Notes: generated by a model not told the origin, from the letters alone. Numbered from the stretch's first letter, positions 1 to 7,469 are shown. The stretch is 26,293 nucleotides of DNA from Pseudomonadota bacterium (GCA_016705325.1 JADIYJ010000023.1:1-26293); one strand, 5' to 3'. Program-made: numbers and translations.

Positions 1-814
1 CGCGGGGGAACAGTAGTTGGGCCGCTGCCAGTCGGTCGCCATCGCCGGTTCATCCCCGCGTGCGCGGGGAACAGTTTGCCGATGCGCTTATTCAGCAGTA
101 CACCGTCGGTTCATCCCCGCGTGCGCGGGGAACAGGCGGCCACCAAACCAGCGATGAGCGCTGCCAGGCGGTTCATCCCCGCGTGCGCGGGGAACAGACC
201 CCGAGGCCCGGGAGGGGTTGATGGAGTACCGGTTCATCCCCGCGTGCGCGGGGAACAGGCTCCTATGAACACCCTCGAAAACCTCAACTACGGTTCATCC
301 CCGCGTGCGCGGGGAACAGCTGCGCCATGTGATCTGCAACGGCGCGTCCTACGGTTCATCCCCGCGTGCGCGGGGAACAGGCCAGGGCAGGGGCCAGCGC
401 CCTGCTTCGCATCGGTTCATCCCCGCGTGCGCGGGGAACAGTCCGCGAGTCGGGCAGGCTGGCGCCTCGCCGTCGACGGTTCATCCCCGCGTGCGCGGGG
501 AACAGTCGCCCCCAGGAAGGTCAAGCACTACACCCGCCGGTTCATCCCCGCGTGCGCGGGGAACAGGCCGTTCCGTGGTCCGTGTCCAACGCCCAGGCCG
601 GTTCATCCCCGCGTGCGCGGGGAACAGGCGTGTCTGGTAATTACACGTTCCAAGAGATACGGTTCATCCCCGCGTGCGCGGGGAACAGCGCGTGCGGCGG
701 GATCATCTCTGATCCGACGACGGTTCATCCCGCGTGCGCGGGGAACAGGCCGGCAACGCGGGCCGATGGCGCCTGGGTATCCTTTCGGTTCATCCCCGCG
801 TGCGCGGGGAACAG
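1..814 (-). CRISPR. Type I-E CRISPR array, leader-proximal part (13 full repeats plus one partial)
   Basis: Thirteen complete repeats start at 46, 107, 169, 230, 291, 352, 413, 477, 538, 599, 660, 721 and 786, and a repeat tail occupies 1-13, so the array continues beyond the left edge. The repeat is 29 nt. On the minus (crRNA) strand it reads CTGTT, a stem CCCCGC/GCGGGG around loop GCAC, then the tail ATGAACCG, which matches the 8-nt type I-E 5' handle. Of 13 spacers, ten are 32 nt; the others are 33 (136-168), 35 (442-476) and 37 nt (749-785). The repeat at 721-748 lacks one C (28 nt) and the partial repeat at 1-13 has an extra G. Orientation follows from repeat polarity, from the cas operon lying on the minus strand upstream, and from the AT-rich leader beyond 814. 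Thus the spacer at 749-785 is the newest. No spacer obviously matches another part of this window by eye; targets are unknown. Confidence 0.98.
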
Positions 815-896
815 TCTTCCAATACATTCTTGATTCTAATAGAAATTCTTTACATGGGAATTCCTACCGATTCGAAAGCCCAAAGCATTCTTGTTG
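815..896 (-). promoter_or_regulatory. CRISPR leader (AT-rich)
   Basis: This 82-bp stretch between the cas2 stop and the first repeat is much richer in A/T than its surroundings, as expected for a type I-E leader that promotes array transcription and directs Cas1-Cas2 integration. On the minus strand, AATCAAGAATGTA (823-835) resembles the IHF consensus WATCAANNNNTTR except for one base in the last triplet. It lies 9 bp from the first repeat, close to where IHF binds the E. coli leader. A TAGAAT hexamer (minus strand, within 833-840) could be a -10 element, but no convincing -35 was found. Confidence 0.7.
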
Positions 897-1193
897 TTAA
901 GGAGCACGTTCCACCACGCTTGGATGGAAGCTGACCAGTTGCACGCCATCGAAATCAGCCGGCATACGACGATTCGCGCCAAGCGTCTGGAACTCAAACC
1001 CCGCTTCGCCGCCGCTACGCCACAAAATCACTGCGTTGCCGTCTTCAATGCCATCCTCGACCTGTGACCAGATGTGTTCGCGTACGCGGCGCGAATAGCT
1101 GCCTACGTATACCCCGGCTCGCACTTCCAGCAGCCAAACTGCCAAGCGGCCTCGTAACCGCGGTGGCGCGTTTTCAAGAACGATGACCAGCAT
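897..1193 (-). CDS. cas2: CRISPR-associated endoribonuclease/integration protein Cas2e
   Basis: A 98-residue protein beginning MLVIVLENAPPRLRGRL with the type I-E block LLEVRAGVYVG at about residues 19-29 and the C-terminal FEFQT.G.NRR.P segment. It is strikingly similar to E. coli Cas2 in sequence and length (94 aa). Cas2e is the dimeric scaffold of the Cas1-Cas2 integrase that inserts new spacers at the leader end of the array. The ATG at 1193 is chosen because the family starts exactly there; a longer in-frame extension to 1307 lies inside cas1 and is not family-like. It overlaps the cas1 3' end by 20 bp, so translation is probably coupled. It is the last gene before the leader and has an uninterrupted frame. 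Confidence 0.96.
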   Translation of the reverse strand: MLVIVLENAPPRLRGRLAVWLLEVRAGVYVGSYSRRVREHIWSQVEDGIEDGNAVILWRSGGEAGFEFQTLGANRRMPADFDGVQLVSFHPSVVERAP

Positions 1194-2093
1194 CGCCAAG
1201 CCCTTCCGGGTTGGGAAAAGCAGGACCAACTGTGTCAGTTGGTGCCTCCGGACGCGCGATCCCACCAGCGGCCAGTATGACTTCAATGTCGGGAATGATT
1301 CGGTCAAGCAGCTTGCTCTGCCGAAAAACGTCGCGACAACCCAACCTCACCGCTCGTTCGCCGTTGCCTGGGTTCGCCGCGGCCACCTTGAAAGCTACTG
1401 GCACCACAGTTTCGAACTTGTAGACGTCAGCAATGTCGTAGACGAAAGAAAGCGGCTTGCCGGTGTGGATGAAGCCCACGGCTGGCGCGTAGCCCGCGGC
1501 CAGGACTGCGGCCTCGGTGACTCCGTACAGGCACGAAGTGGCTGCGGACAGGCAACGGTTGGCCACGTCGGCTTTGTCCCAGTTGTCGGCGTCGTAGTTG
1601 CGTCCGCTCCATTTCACGCCGAATTGCTGTGCCAGCAACTGGTAGCTGCGTCGCACACGGGCGCCTTCGATACCGCGCAGTTGATCGACGCTGCGCCGCG
1701 CCGGCGGTTCTTCGTCGAAGCGCAACGCGTACATCTTTCGCACCACCCCAGGCGCAGGTCATCGTCCAGTGCCAAGCGTGCCTGGTACAACAACCTGTCG
1801 GAGCGTGCACCACCAGGCTGGCCAGCTGAATAGAGTCGTACGCCAGCCTCGCCTACCCAGACCAGCAGGGTCCCGACCCGAGCCGCCAACGCGGCAGCTC
1901 GATGCGAGACACGCGTGCCTGGTTCCAGCATGATGCAAGCAACGCCGCCCACCGGTACATGGGTGCGGATGCCAGTCACGTCCACCACCACGAAGGCGCC
2001 GTCGAGCACGTCGATTTCGCCGCGTTCGATGAACACCACCGACAGCCTGTCCTTGATGGGGATCGGTTTGAGCGGGGGTAGCTGCGTGCTCAA
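1174..2093 (-). CDS. cas1: CRISPR-associated endonuclease/integrase Cas1e (frame broken once near 1746-1749)
   Basis: Two overlapping reading frames together give a protein of about 306 residues, the size of E. coli Cas1 (305). The upstream frame carries the N-terminal part (PIKDRLSVVF, GTRVSHRAA, SGQPGGARSDRLLYQA by family position). The downstream frame starts with VVRKMYALRF and carries the metal-site residues in GIEG (E), GFIHTGKPLS (H) and VYDIAD (D, D), ending LGDAGHRS. The frame changes at a run of four C (plus strand 1746-1749); adding one base restores LRLGVVRK. The start is the TTG at 2093: an in-frame stop lies just upstream (2100-2102) and TTG overlaps the stop of the preceding toxin gene as TTGA. 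Cas1e is the catalytic subunit of spacer integration. As written, a ribosome would lose the catalytic part, so this is either an assembly error or a decayed gene. Confidence 0.93.
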
Positions 2094-2473
2094 TAGGCAT
2101 TACCTGGTACGGATGTCATCAATGGACGCTTGCGCAGGCCACTGCGTGTAACGACGCAGAAAAAGCCCGCAATTTCCGAGCGTGACTCGAGCAGAGACAG
2201 GATCCATTGGGCGGGCTCACCCGGGCGATAGTGCTTTTCGCGCAGCAGCACGACAGCCGGCGGTGGGGGCAGGCGTTGGTGGAAGACAAGTTCTGCGTAG
2301 TCCGTGTCGAAGGTCAACAGCCAGCGACCTTGTTCGCGGGCCAGTGCCATTACTTCACGGTCTGATATGCCGCGGTGTCGGTCAATAACGGCGATCACGT
2401 CGACGCCAGCAGCGCGCAGGGCATGCGTTGAAGGTGCCGGAAAGTTTTCGTTGACCAGCAGGCCGGGCTTCAC
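2090..2473 (-). CDS. DUF5615 family PIN-like toxin (VapC45-type) inside the cas operon
   Basis: A 127-residue protein with the DUF5615/Mut7-C-like layout: an N-terminal LLVNENFP motif (residues 5-12), GVDV at 23-26, GISDREVMALAREQ at 35-48 and the LLTFDTDYAEL block at 52-62. Members are PIN-like nucleases and are usually paired with a DUF433 antitoxin, as here. The GTG start at 2473 overlaps the antitoxin stop as GTGA, and its TGA stop overlaps the TTG start of cas1 as TTGA, so antitoxin, toxin and cas1 look translationally coupled. The first motif normally begins with Asp (family-typical DEN); here it is Asn8, while Asp38, Asp56 and Asp58 remain, so nuclease activity may be weakened. The C-terminal 35 residues are not recognised. 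RNase function is inferred from the family. Confidence 0.85.
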   Translation of the reverse strand: MKPGLLVNENFPAPSTHALRAAGVDVIAVIDRHRGISDREVMALAREQGRWLLTFDTDYAELVFHQRLPPPPAVVLLREKHYRPGEPAQWILSLLESRSEIAGFFCVVTRSGLRKRPLMTSVPGNAY

Positions 2474-2709
2474 GATTCCGCTCGATCGATGGCGACGAAG
2501 CGCTCCTCCCTGAACAACTCTGCAGCGAAAGCGACAGCTGCCTGCACCTGCTCACGCATCAAGTGAGGGTACGCCTCAAGAATGTCGTCATAGCTCCAGC
2601 CATCGGCAAAGCGATCGAGTAGCAGCTCGACCGAGATGCGCGTGCCTTTGATGACAGGCTTGCCAACGAGGATGTCGGGGTCGACAACGATGTGGTTTTT
2701 CCATTCCAT
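2470..2709 (-). CDS. DUF433 family antitoxin (VapB45-type)
   Basis: A 79-residue protein with the full DUF433 signature: VVDPDILVGKPVIKGTRI (8-25), a helical region with DGWSYDDILEAYPHL (36-50) and EQVQAAVAFAAEL (53-65). DUF433 proteins have a winged-helix-like fold and act as antitoxins to DUF5615 PIN-like toxins; binding the toxin and autoregulating the promoter are the expected roles. The ATG at 2709 is chosen because the family starts about eight residues before the VVDPDI motif; the frame stays open upstream to 2850, but that part has no family character. It is separated from cas6e by 150 bp, the longest gap in an otherwise tightly packed operon, so it may have its own promoter and head a unit of antitoxin-toxin-cas1-cas2. 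Confidence 0.88.
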   Translation of the reverse strand: MEWKNHIVVDPDILVGKPVIKGTRISVELLLDRFADGWSYDDILEAYPHLMREQVQAAVAFAAELFREERFVAIDRAES

Positions 2710-2859
2710 GGCATTACTCGTGCGGGAGTTTCTGGTGACACGGTGTTTGTATCGTCTCACAGTGCCAGGGGATCCAACAGGTAGGTCCCGAGAACCGCAG
2801 CAAGAAGTCGTGTCGTACTGCGTCATGCGGTGCAAGACGCGGATGCGCAATTTGGTATC
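2710..2859 (-). promoter_or_regulatory. Non-coding gap upstream of the antitoxin gene with a possible operator
   Basis: This 150-bp stretch is the only sizeable gap inside the cas operon. It holds an imperfect inverted repeat, GTGACAC (2735-2741) and GTCTCAC (2754-2760), arms of 7 bp with one mismatch separated by 12 bp, lying 26-51 bp upstream of the DUF433 start. Antitoxins of this kind commonly autoregulate through such sites. Minus-strand promoter candidates (TTGGAT followed by GATACA, 18 bp apart) are weak. Promoter activity is inferred from position only. Confidence 0.3.
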
Positions 2860-3477
2860 TCATATGCGTGCGATCGACAACAAACCCAGCCCCAAGGCTT
2901 TGGCGTGTCCGATTCCTGCTTGCAATGACTGACGTAATGCGGCGGGCTCTGTAGCCACCAGCTCGCCGTCGAACCGAACCCGTGCGACGGTGATTTGCAT
3001 GCCGCCGCCGTGTGACGTCTCGATTCGATCGCAGTAGCTGCAGACTGCGTCAGCAATTTCGAAGCCGCCACGCTGAGCCTGACGATTCAACCACGCAAGT
3101 CGTTGAACTTCATTCAGCAGCCCGATTCGCTTACCGTTACGAGTGACCGTCGGGTTCGCGGTCAGCCGGAACCGGTAGCGACGTCCAGCCACAACCCACC
3201 TTTCAAGGTCGTACGGTTTATCAGCGTCAAGCTTGGTTACATAGCCCGGCAAATCGGTAAGGACACGCCAATGCCCCGGAGACGCAGATTGCGCCAGCAG
3301 GACGCCAGTCTCGCTCAACGAGCCTGCGCGTTCCAGCCGCCACAGGAACCGGCCAGGACGAACGTCGGGGCCGTCCGCGTATACGCGCGAAAGTGTGCGG
3401 TGCATCTGATATGGGTCGGCCAGATCACGCCGAGCGGCCGGGTGCCGCGGGTTCAGCAGCAGTTGGCTCAGGTACAT
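2860..3477 (-). CDS. cas6e: CRISPR pre-crRNA endoribonuclease Cas6e
   Basis: A 205-residue protein with the Cas6e (Cse3/CasE) layout. An N-terminal ferredoxin-like fold begins MYLSQLLLNPRHPAARRDL and contains the catalytic His at residue 26 (PYQMHRTL), the position known from the Thermus enzyme. The C-terminal segment GIGHAKALGLGLLSIARI is the glycine-rich RNA-binding loop of RAMP proteins. It cuts pre-crRNA 3' of the repeat stem, leaving the ATGAACCG handle seen in the array, and stays bound as part of Cascade. The ATG at 3477 sits 53 bp inside the end of cas5e in another frame; a GGGAG sequence about 10 nt upstream can serve as ribosome binding site. Frame intact. Confidence 0.95.
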   Translation of the reverse strand: MYLSQLLLNPRHPAARRDLADPYQMHRTLSRVYADGPDVRPGRFLWRLERAGSLSETGVLLAQSASPGHWRVLTDLPGYVTKLDADKPYDLERWVVAGRRYRFRLTANPTVTRNGKRIGLLNEVQRLAWLNRQAQRGGFEIADAVCSYCDRIETSHGGGMQITVARVRFDGELVATEPAALRQSLQAGIGHAKALGLGLLSIARI

Positions 3478-4150
3478 GGTGAAGAACTCCCGATTGAACG
3501 AATCGCGGGCCGAAGCGCCGCGCGGCGAATGGGGCTATCGGCTGGTCGTGACGCATCGCGCCAACGGTGGGGTGTTCCAGCAGCAGACGGACTGGTTCAC
3601 CGCGCTGCTCGAACCGGGGCGGCGCGATGCGTGGCTGCTCGTTCAGCGCGCGCTCCAGCGCACCAGGGTGCAATCCGGCGGATTGCCCGTCTTGTGGTGC
3701 GGCCTGCAGCCAGATCGGCATCGACGCCACAAACGACTTGCGGCCGAACGCTAGCGGCCAGCGCGGGGTGCGCAATGCCGTGTTCAATTGTTCGAGCAAC
3801 AGAGTGTCTGAGCCCTCCATGCCCACGAGAAACGCGGCATCGGCCAAGTAGAAGCGTGGGCTGACGACTGTGCGGTCTTTGTCCGGCTTGGCGTTAGCGG
3901 CGATGAGCACGCCCGTCGCGGTTTGGTAGTCGCGCATCAATATGCCCTCACGATCGACGCGCACACCCATGCGAAGTTGGGCAAGATCGTCCACCGATTC
4001 TGCCCGATCACGCCCAAGCGCAGCGCACAAAAGGCCCACGACGCCAGACTTTGAAGGCTCTAACTGCGTGTCGCGCTCGTCGAAGCGGCTTGTTGTGCCC
4101 CAGGCCTGCATCGGACCCGCCAACCGCATCAGCAGCGTCGGCACGGTCAA
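3425..4150 (-). CDS. cas5e: Cascade subunit Cas5e
   Basis: A 241-residue RAMP protein with the Cas5e/CasD hallmark N-terminus LLMRLAGPMQAWG (6-18), followed by the FDERDTQLEPSKSGVVGLL segment and RDYQTATG. Cas5e caps the crRNA 5' handle at the foot of Cascade, next to Cse1. The start is the TTG at 4150, which overlaps the cas7e stop as TTGA; the first two residues after it agree with family start positions. The tail after FAARRFGPRFV, about 25 Pro/Ala-rich residues, overlaps the first 53 bp of cas6e and is probably dispensable. Frame intact. Confidence 0.94.
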   Translation of the reverse strand: MTVPTLLMRLAGPMQAWGTTSRFDERDTQLEPSKSGVVGLLCAALGRDRAESVDDLAQLRMGVRVDREGILMRDYQTATGVLIAANAKPDKDRTVVSPRFYLADAAFLVGMEGSDTLLLEQLNTALRTPRWPLAFGRKSFVASMPIWLQAAPQDGQSAGLHPGALERALNEQPRIAPPRFEQRGEPVRLLLEHPTVGAMRHDQPIAPFAARRFGPRFVQSGVLHHVPEPTAAEPAAPGRSA

Positions 4151-5315
4151 GACTCCGCTGCGACGCCCAGATGGGCGGCGACTTGGCGCCCGACCCAGGC
4201 GGTAAGTTCAGCAAGGCTCGTCTGCGACTCGCCCAGGTCTTGCGGCCAGGCGCCTGTCAAGTCGATGAATGCCCAGGTGTCACGCGCGTCGCCGTAGAAG
4301 CCGGCCAGTTGCTTCTCGTGCGCAGCCAACGCTTCGACCGACTGTGTGGTGAGTGCCTTGTACCGATCCGCCATACCGGATTTTCGAACGCGTTCGCCAG
4401 ATTGAAAGGACTGCCGCGGCGGATCGCTACGCCGACGAAGGCGGGCTGGTTGTGCGCGGCAAAAGTGTTCTGCTTGCCGGTGGGGATCGCCCGTGCCAGC
4501 GCGTCTGCAAACGCCGTCGTTCCAGCAAGCGTTAGGTCATTGTCGCCCTGCAGGTTCTCCACCAGTTTGTCGGTATCAAGCACGGCGTAGCGATAGAAGG
4601 TGGCCGAATTGAACTCCACTTGACCGATCATTCCGGCGCCGGTCTCGTCGGCTGCCCCGAGATCATCCACAGCAGTGAAATAGTCAAACTCGCGCTCCAC
4701 GCGGTGGGTGCTCAAGGCGTGCGCCACCTGGCACGCAGCGTGCTGGTTGGCTTCCGGCAGATCGGCGAGCATGCGCCCGAAAAGTGCAACGTCGACGGCC
4801 TTCCCACCATCGAGCAGTTTCTGCGCCTTCTTCTTGACCGCGTCGGGTGCGTCTGCCTTGGACTCCCTCTTCGATTTCTTGGGCTTGCCAACATCGGTGG
4901 TAGCAACGATCAGATCGTCCCAGTGTTCGTGGATCAGCGCTGCGAAACCGTCAATCTCGCGTTGACCAAGGAACAGCAGGTATTCAGTCTTGCCATCGTC
5001 CCCAAGCTTCAGGCCAGCAGCACCCAATGCCAATTCGATACGAGGTTCGGCTTCGGTCGCATCATCATGCCCCATTGCATTGAGCCGATCCGTCAGCAGA
5101 CCCAGCAGCTTCTTGGTGCGCACTCCACTGTCGCTCATGGCGACCGCGCCGACGGCACGCGCCTGCAACCGAATGGCGCGCTTGAAACATTGGCTGCTCA
5201 CGCGAGCGCGGCGATGCCCTCCAAAGAGAGCATCCTTCGGTGCGCCGGTGTCGTCGCGGTTCAGGTTGGAGGGGGCGAAGTTCTGGATCAGATGGAATTC
5301 AACGAAAAAGCTCAT
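4147..5315 (-). CDS. cas7e: Cascade backbone subunit Cas7e (frame broken once near 4374-4377)
   Basis: The upstream frame gives the Cas7e/CasC core: FFVEFHLIQNFAPSNLNRDD (3-22), GGHRRARVSSQCFKRAIR, HRVEREFDYFTAVDD, the FNSATFYRYAVLD block and PFNLANAFENPV. After that it drifts into non-family sequence. The next frame continues as ADRYKALTTQSVEALAAH and ends AHLGVAAES, restoring a protein of about 389 residues (E. coli 363). One missing base at CCGGT/ATG explains the break. Cas7e forms the six-copy filament along the crRNA. A strong AGGAGG (plus 5321-5326) precedes the ATG at 5315, the clearest Shine-Dalgarno of the operon, as expected for the most abundant subunit. A lysine-rich insertion (KPKKSKRESK, about 145-154) is notable. 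Confidence 0.93.
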
Positions 5316-5333
5316 GGGTTCCTCCTTCGGGGC

Positions 5334-5873
5334 TCAGGTCTGGGTGGCTTGGGCATCCGCGGCCGGCGTTTGCGGCAGCGTGGCGCGGTAGAAGGCACGA
5401 GCCCAGCGTTGGCGAATGCGGTCACGGGTGTCGAATGCACGAGGGTGCAGCCAGGGTTCGATGTCGTTCAATAACGCGCCGAAGTCGAAACCGATGCCAT
5501 CCGCCGCGAGCAGCGTGACCAATTGACGCAGTTGGTCAGGCAGGCTCTCCGCCTCAGCGGACAGCAATGCGATGAAGCGCTTCTCGATGCTCGGGCTGCC
5601 GCGCCGCTGCATTACCTGCCCGAAGGCGTCGCCGATGCTGCGGCCCTTAACATGTTGGGGGTGAAGTGCGAACAAGCCGGCTGTGAGGTACAGAGCTTGG
5701 CGCAAAGAATCCTTGTCGCCTCCTTGCACCGCGAAACGTTCGACACTGGGGTACGCCGGTGGATAGGCGCCCGGTGCGAAGCCCAGGCTACGGCGCAGCA
5801 CGGCAAGCGTTCCACGGTCACGCGTAGTCAGCGATTGCAGGTAGGCGATGAATGAATCGGTGTAGTCGCTCAA
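5334..5873 (-). CDS. cse2: Cascade small subunit Cse2 (Cas11e)
   Basis: A 179-residue, mostly helical protein matching Cse2/CasB: an N-terminal FIAYLQSLTTRDRGTLAVLRRSLG segment by position 8-31, the GLFALHPQH region near 66-74, SIEKRFIALLSA (95-106) and LARAF-like C-terminus RQRWARAFYRA. Cse2 dimers line the inside of Cascade and hold target and non-target strands. The start is the TTG at 5873, overlapping the cse1 stop as TTGA. It ends 18 bp before cas7e, a gap that holds the strong cas7e ribosome binding site. The last 10-12 residues (PAADAQATQT) are low complexity. Frame intact. Confidence 0.92.
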   Translation of the reverse strand: MSDYTDSFIAYLQSLTTRDRGTLAVLRRSLGFAPGAYPPAYPSVERFAVQGGDKDSLRQALYLTAGLFALHPQHVKGRSIGDAFGQVMQRRGSPSIEKRFIALLSAEAESLPDQLRQLVTLLAADGIGFDFGALLNDIEPWLHPRAFDTRDRIRQRWARAFYRATLPQTPAADAQATQT

Positions 5874-7469
5874 TTTGAACCCTCCTGCGGCACGGCGGAC
5901 ATGGTGGCGGTTTGCCCCGAAGCGGCGACCATCCTGAAATCCTTGATTGCAAACTGGAACTTCCCGTAGCTCGTCGCCTCAGCGCGCAGTGCGGCGGCTG
6001 ACTGACCCAACATGCCGCGCGCGCGCATCCCAAGCCGACTGAGACGCGCCCACCAGAGCAGCTGCCCACAGAGCGTGCGCCATGTCCAGATCGTTGCGCG
6101 CGACTGAGTCAAGCATCGCCGGCAAGTTGTACTCAACTTTGGAGAAATACGCGGGCGGGAAGGGTCCCGCATGGAGCATGGCTCGTGCTCTGGATCGAGT
6201 GTCCTTGCTCGACGAGTCGGGCATTGCCTTGGCGAGCATTTCACTGGCGACGCCGCGCACCGTGTAGTACAGCTCCTCGGCCCACTTGAGTTCAGATCGC
6301 AGCGCAGTCGCCACGTCGGCGCTCCTCAAGGCCGAACTTGGGAGCGCATAGTGCTCGCTGCGCCACCGAACCAGTTTTGCTTTTTTGGAACAGAGACCAG
6401 CGACGAGCACGGGAACCGCGACATCCCATTCGCCACGGGCGTCATGCAGGTTACTTGCCCAACTCACAATGGCAGCGGGCTGGGCGTGTATTCCCGTGCT
6501 GTCTGGCAACAGCGCTCCGAGGTCCCGCCAGATAGCTCGACCTTCGTGGAAAGTCATGCGAACCAGACCGTTGCTGCCCGCGCGAAAAGAAGCCATCGGG
6601 TCGGGTGCGCTGGGATCCTCTGCCAGCGCCAGACCAGCGCCAAAGCGTAGCCAGCGAACAGAGACTGACTGCGCGGTTGTGTGCGGCATGAGCAGCACGG
6701 CGCGCGAGAGCCGGGTGTAGCGATCGCAGATACCGCGGGCCAGCGTCGGATCAGCGCGGAGGTGTGCAAGGGTTGTGAGGCCGCGCTCCCAAGGTGGCGA
6801 GTCGTCGGCCGTGTCTGTTGCGGGATGCAGGCCCAGAGCCAGTGCTTCCGTCAGACTTGAGCCGACGGGAATCACCGCCGCAGTGTCGGCCAACGGGCCA
6901 GCCTTGTCGGCGCTGCGAAATACCTGCACCAATCCACCTGGAGTGAACTGCAGGAATCCGAGCAGGCTGCGAACAGCCACGGAGGCGCAAACCTCCATGG
7001 GTTCGGTATCTACGGCATGGTCGAAGACTACCGGGGTGTTCCCGTTCGCGCTGTCCAAAGCAATCTGCGTCCACGGCTTCAGCTTGTCTCGCGTTTCTTC
7101 AGCCGTGGCCAGCGCCGCCACCTGCATGAACGGATGCTCTGGATGAAACAACCAAAAGCGTTCCCGCCAATGGTGCAAGTAGTCGACCAGCGCGTCGGTG
7201 GGCAGGCCCTCCCGATACCAGCGCGCGCGGTCGCGGTCTGTCCAGGTGCCGAGGCTGCGCGTGAGTGCGCGGTGCGCGATGGCCAGAAGAAGCCGATGCA
7301 GTGCCACGAGATTAGGCGGAGAGGATTCGATCAATCCTTCGATCTGTGATGCCTGTTCGAACAGCTTGAGTAGGCCGAGCTCAGTGACCTGACCGCCCAG
7401 CATGCGCACTGGTAGCCACGGCGTATCCAGCAGGTTGAACGCCGGTGCTGTCGGCGAAGAGGCGTTCAT
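5870..7469 (-). CDS. cse1: Cascade large subunit Cse1/Cas8e (frame broken once near 6015-6026)
   Basis: About 532 residues after frame repair (E. coli CasA 502). The protein opens FNLLDTPWLPVRMLGG, the usual Cse1 start, followed by the LHRLLLAIAHRAL helix and HPEHPFMQV, and later the SRAVLLMP and VSVRWLRFGAG segments. Near the end the frame reads WDARARHVGS and soon stops at 5979, whereas the neighbouring frame continues GMLGQSAAALRAEATSYGKF to a stop at 5870. The break falls in an alternating GC tract (plus 6017-6026), where loss of one GC unit or gain of one base would explain it. Cse1 recognises the PAM and recruits Cas3. The ATG at 7469 overlaps the true cas3 stop as ATGA. Because cas3 is also frameshifted, this gene appears continuous with it; that continuity is not a real fusion in my reading. 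Confidence 0.92.

Noticed and set aside
76..900. Long open frames through the CRISPR array (274, 155, 111 and 74 codons) with repeating HPRVRGEQ and FIPACAGN strings
   Set aside because: They are translations of the 29-nt repeat in different frames. Such spurious proteins are common in databases, and no start signal or family supports them.
2710..2850. A longer DUF433 protein starting at 2850
   Set aside because: The 47 extra residues show no family similarity, and the ATG at 2709 fits the family start.
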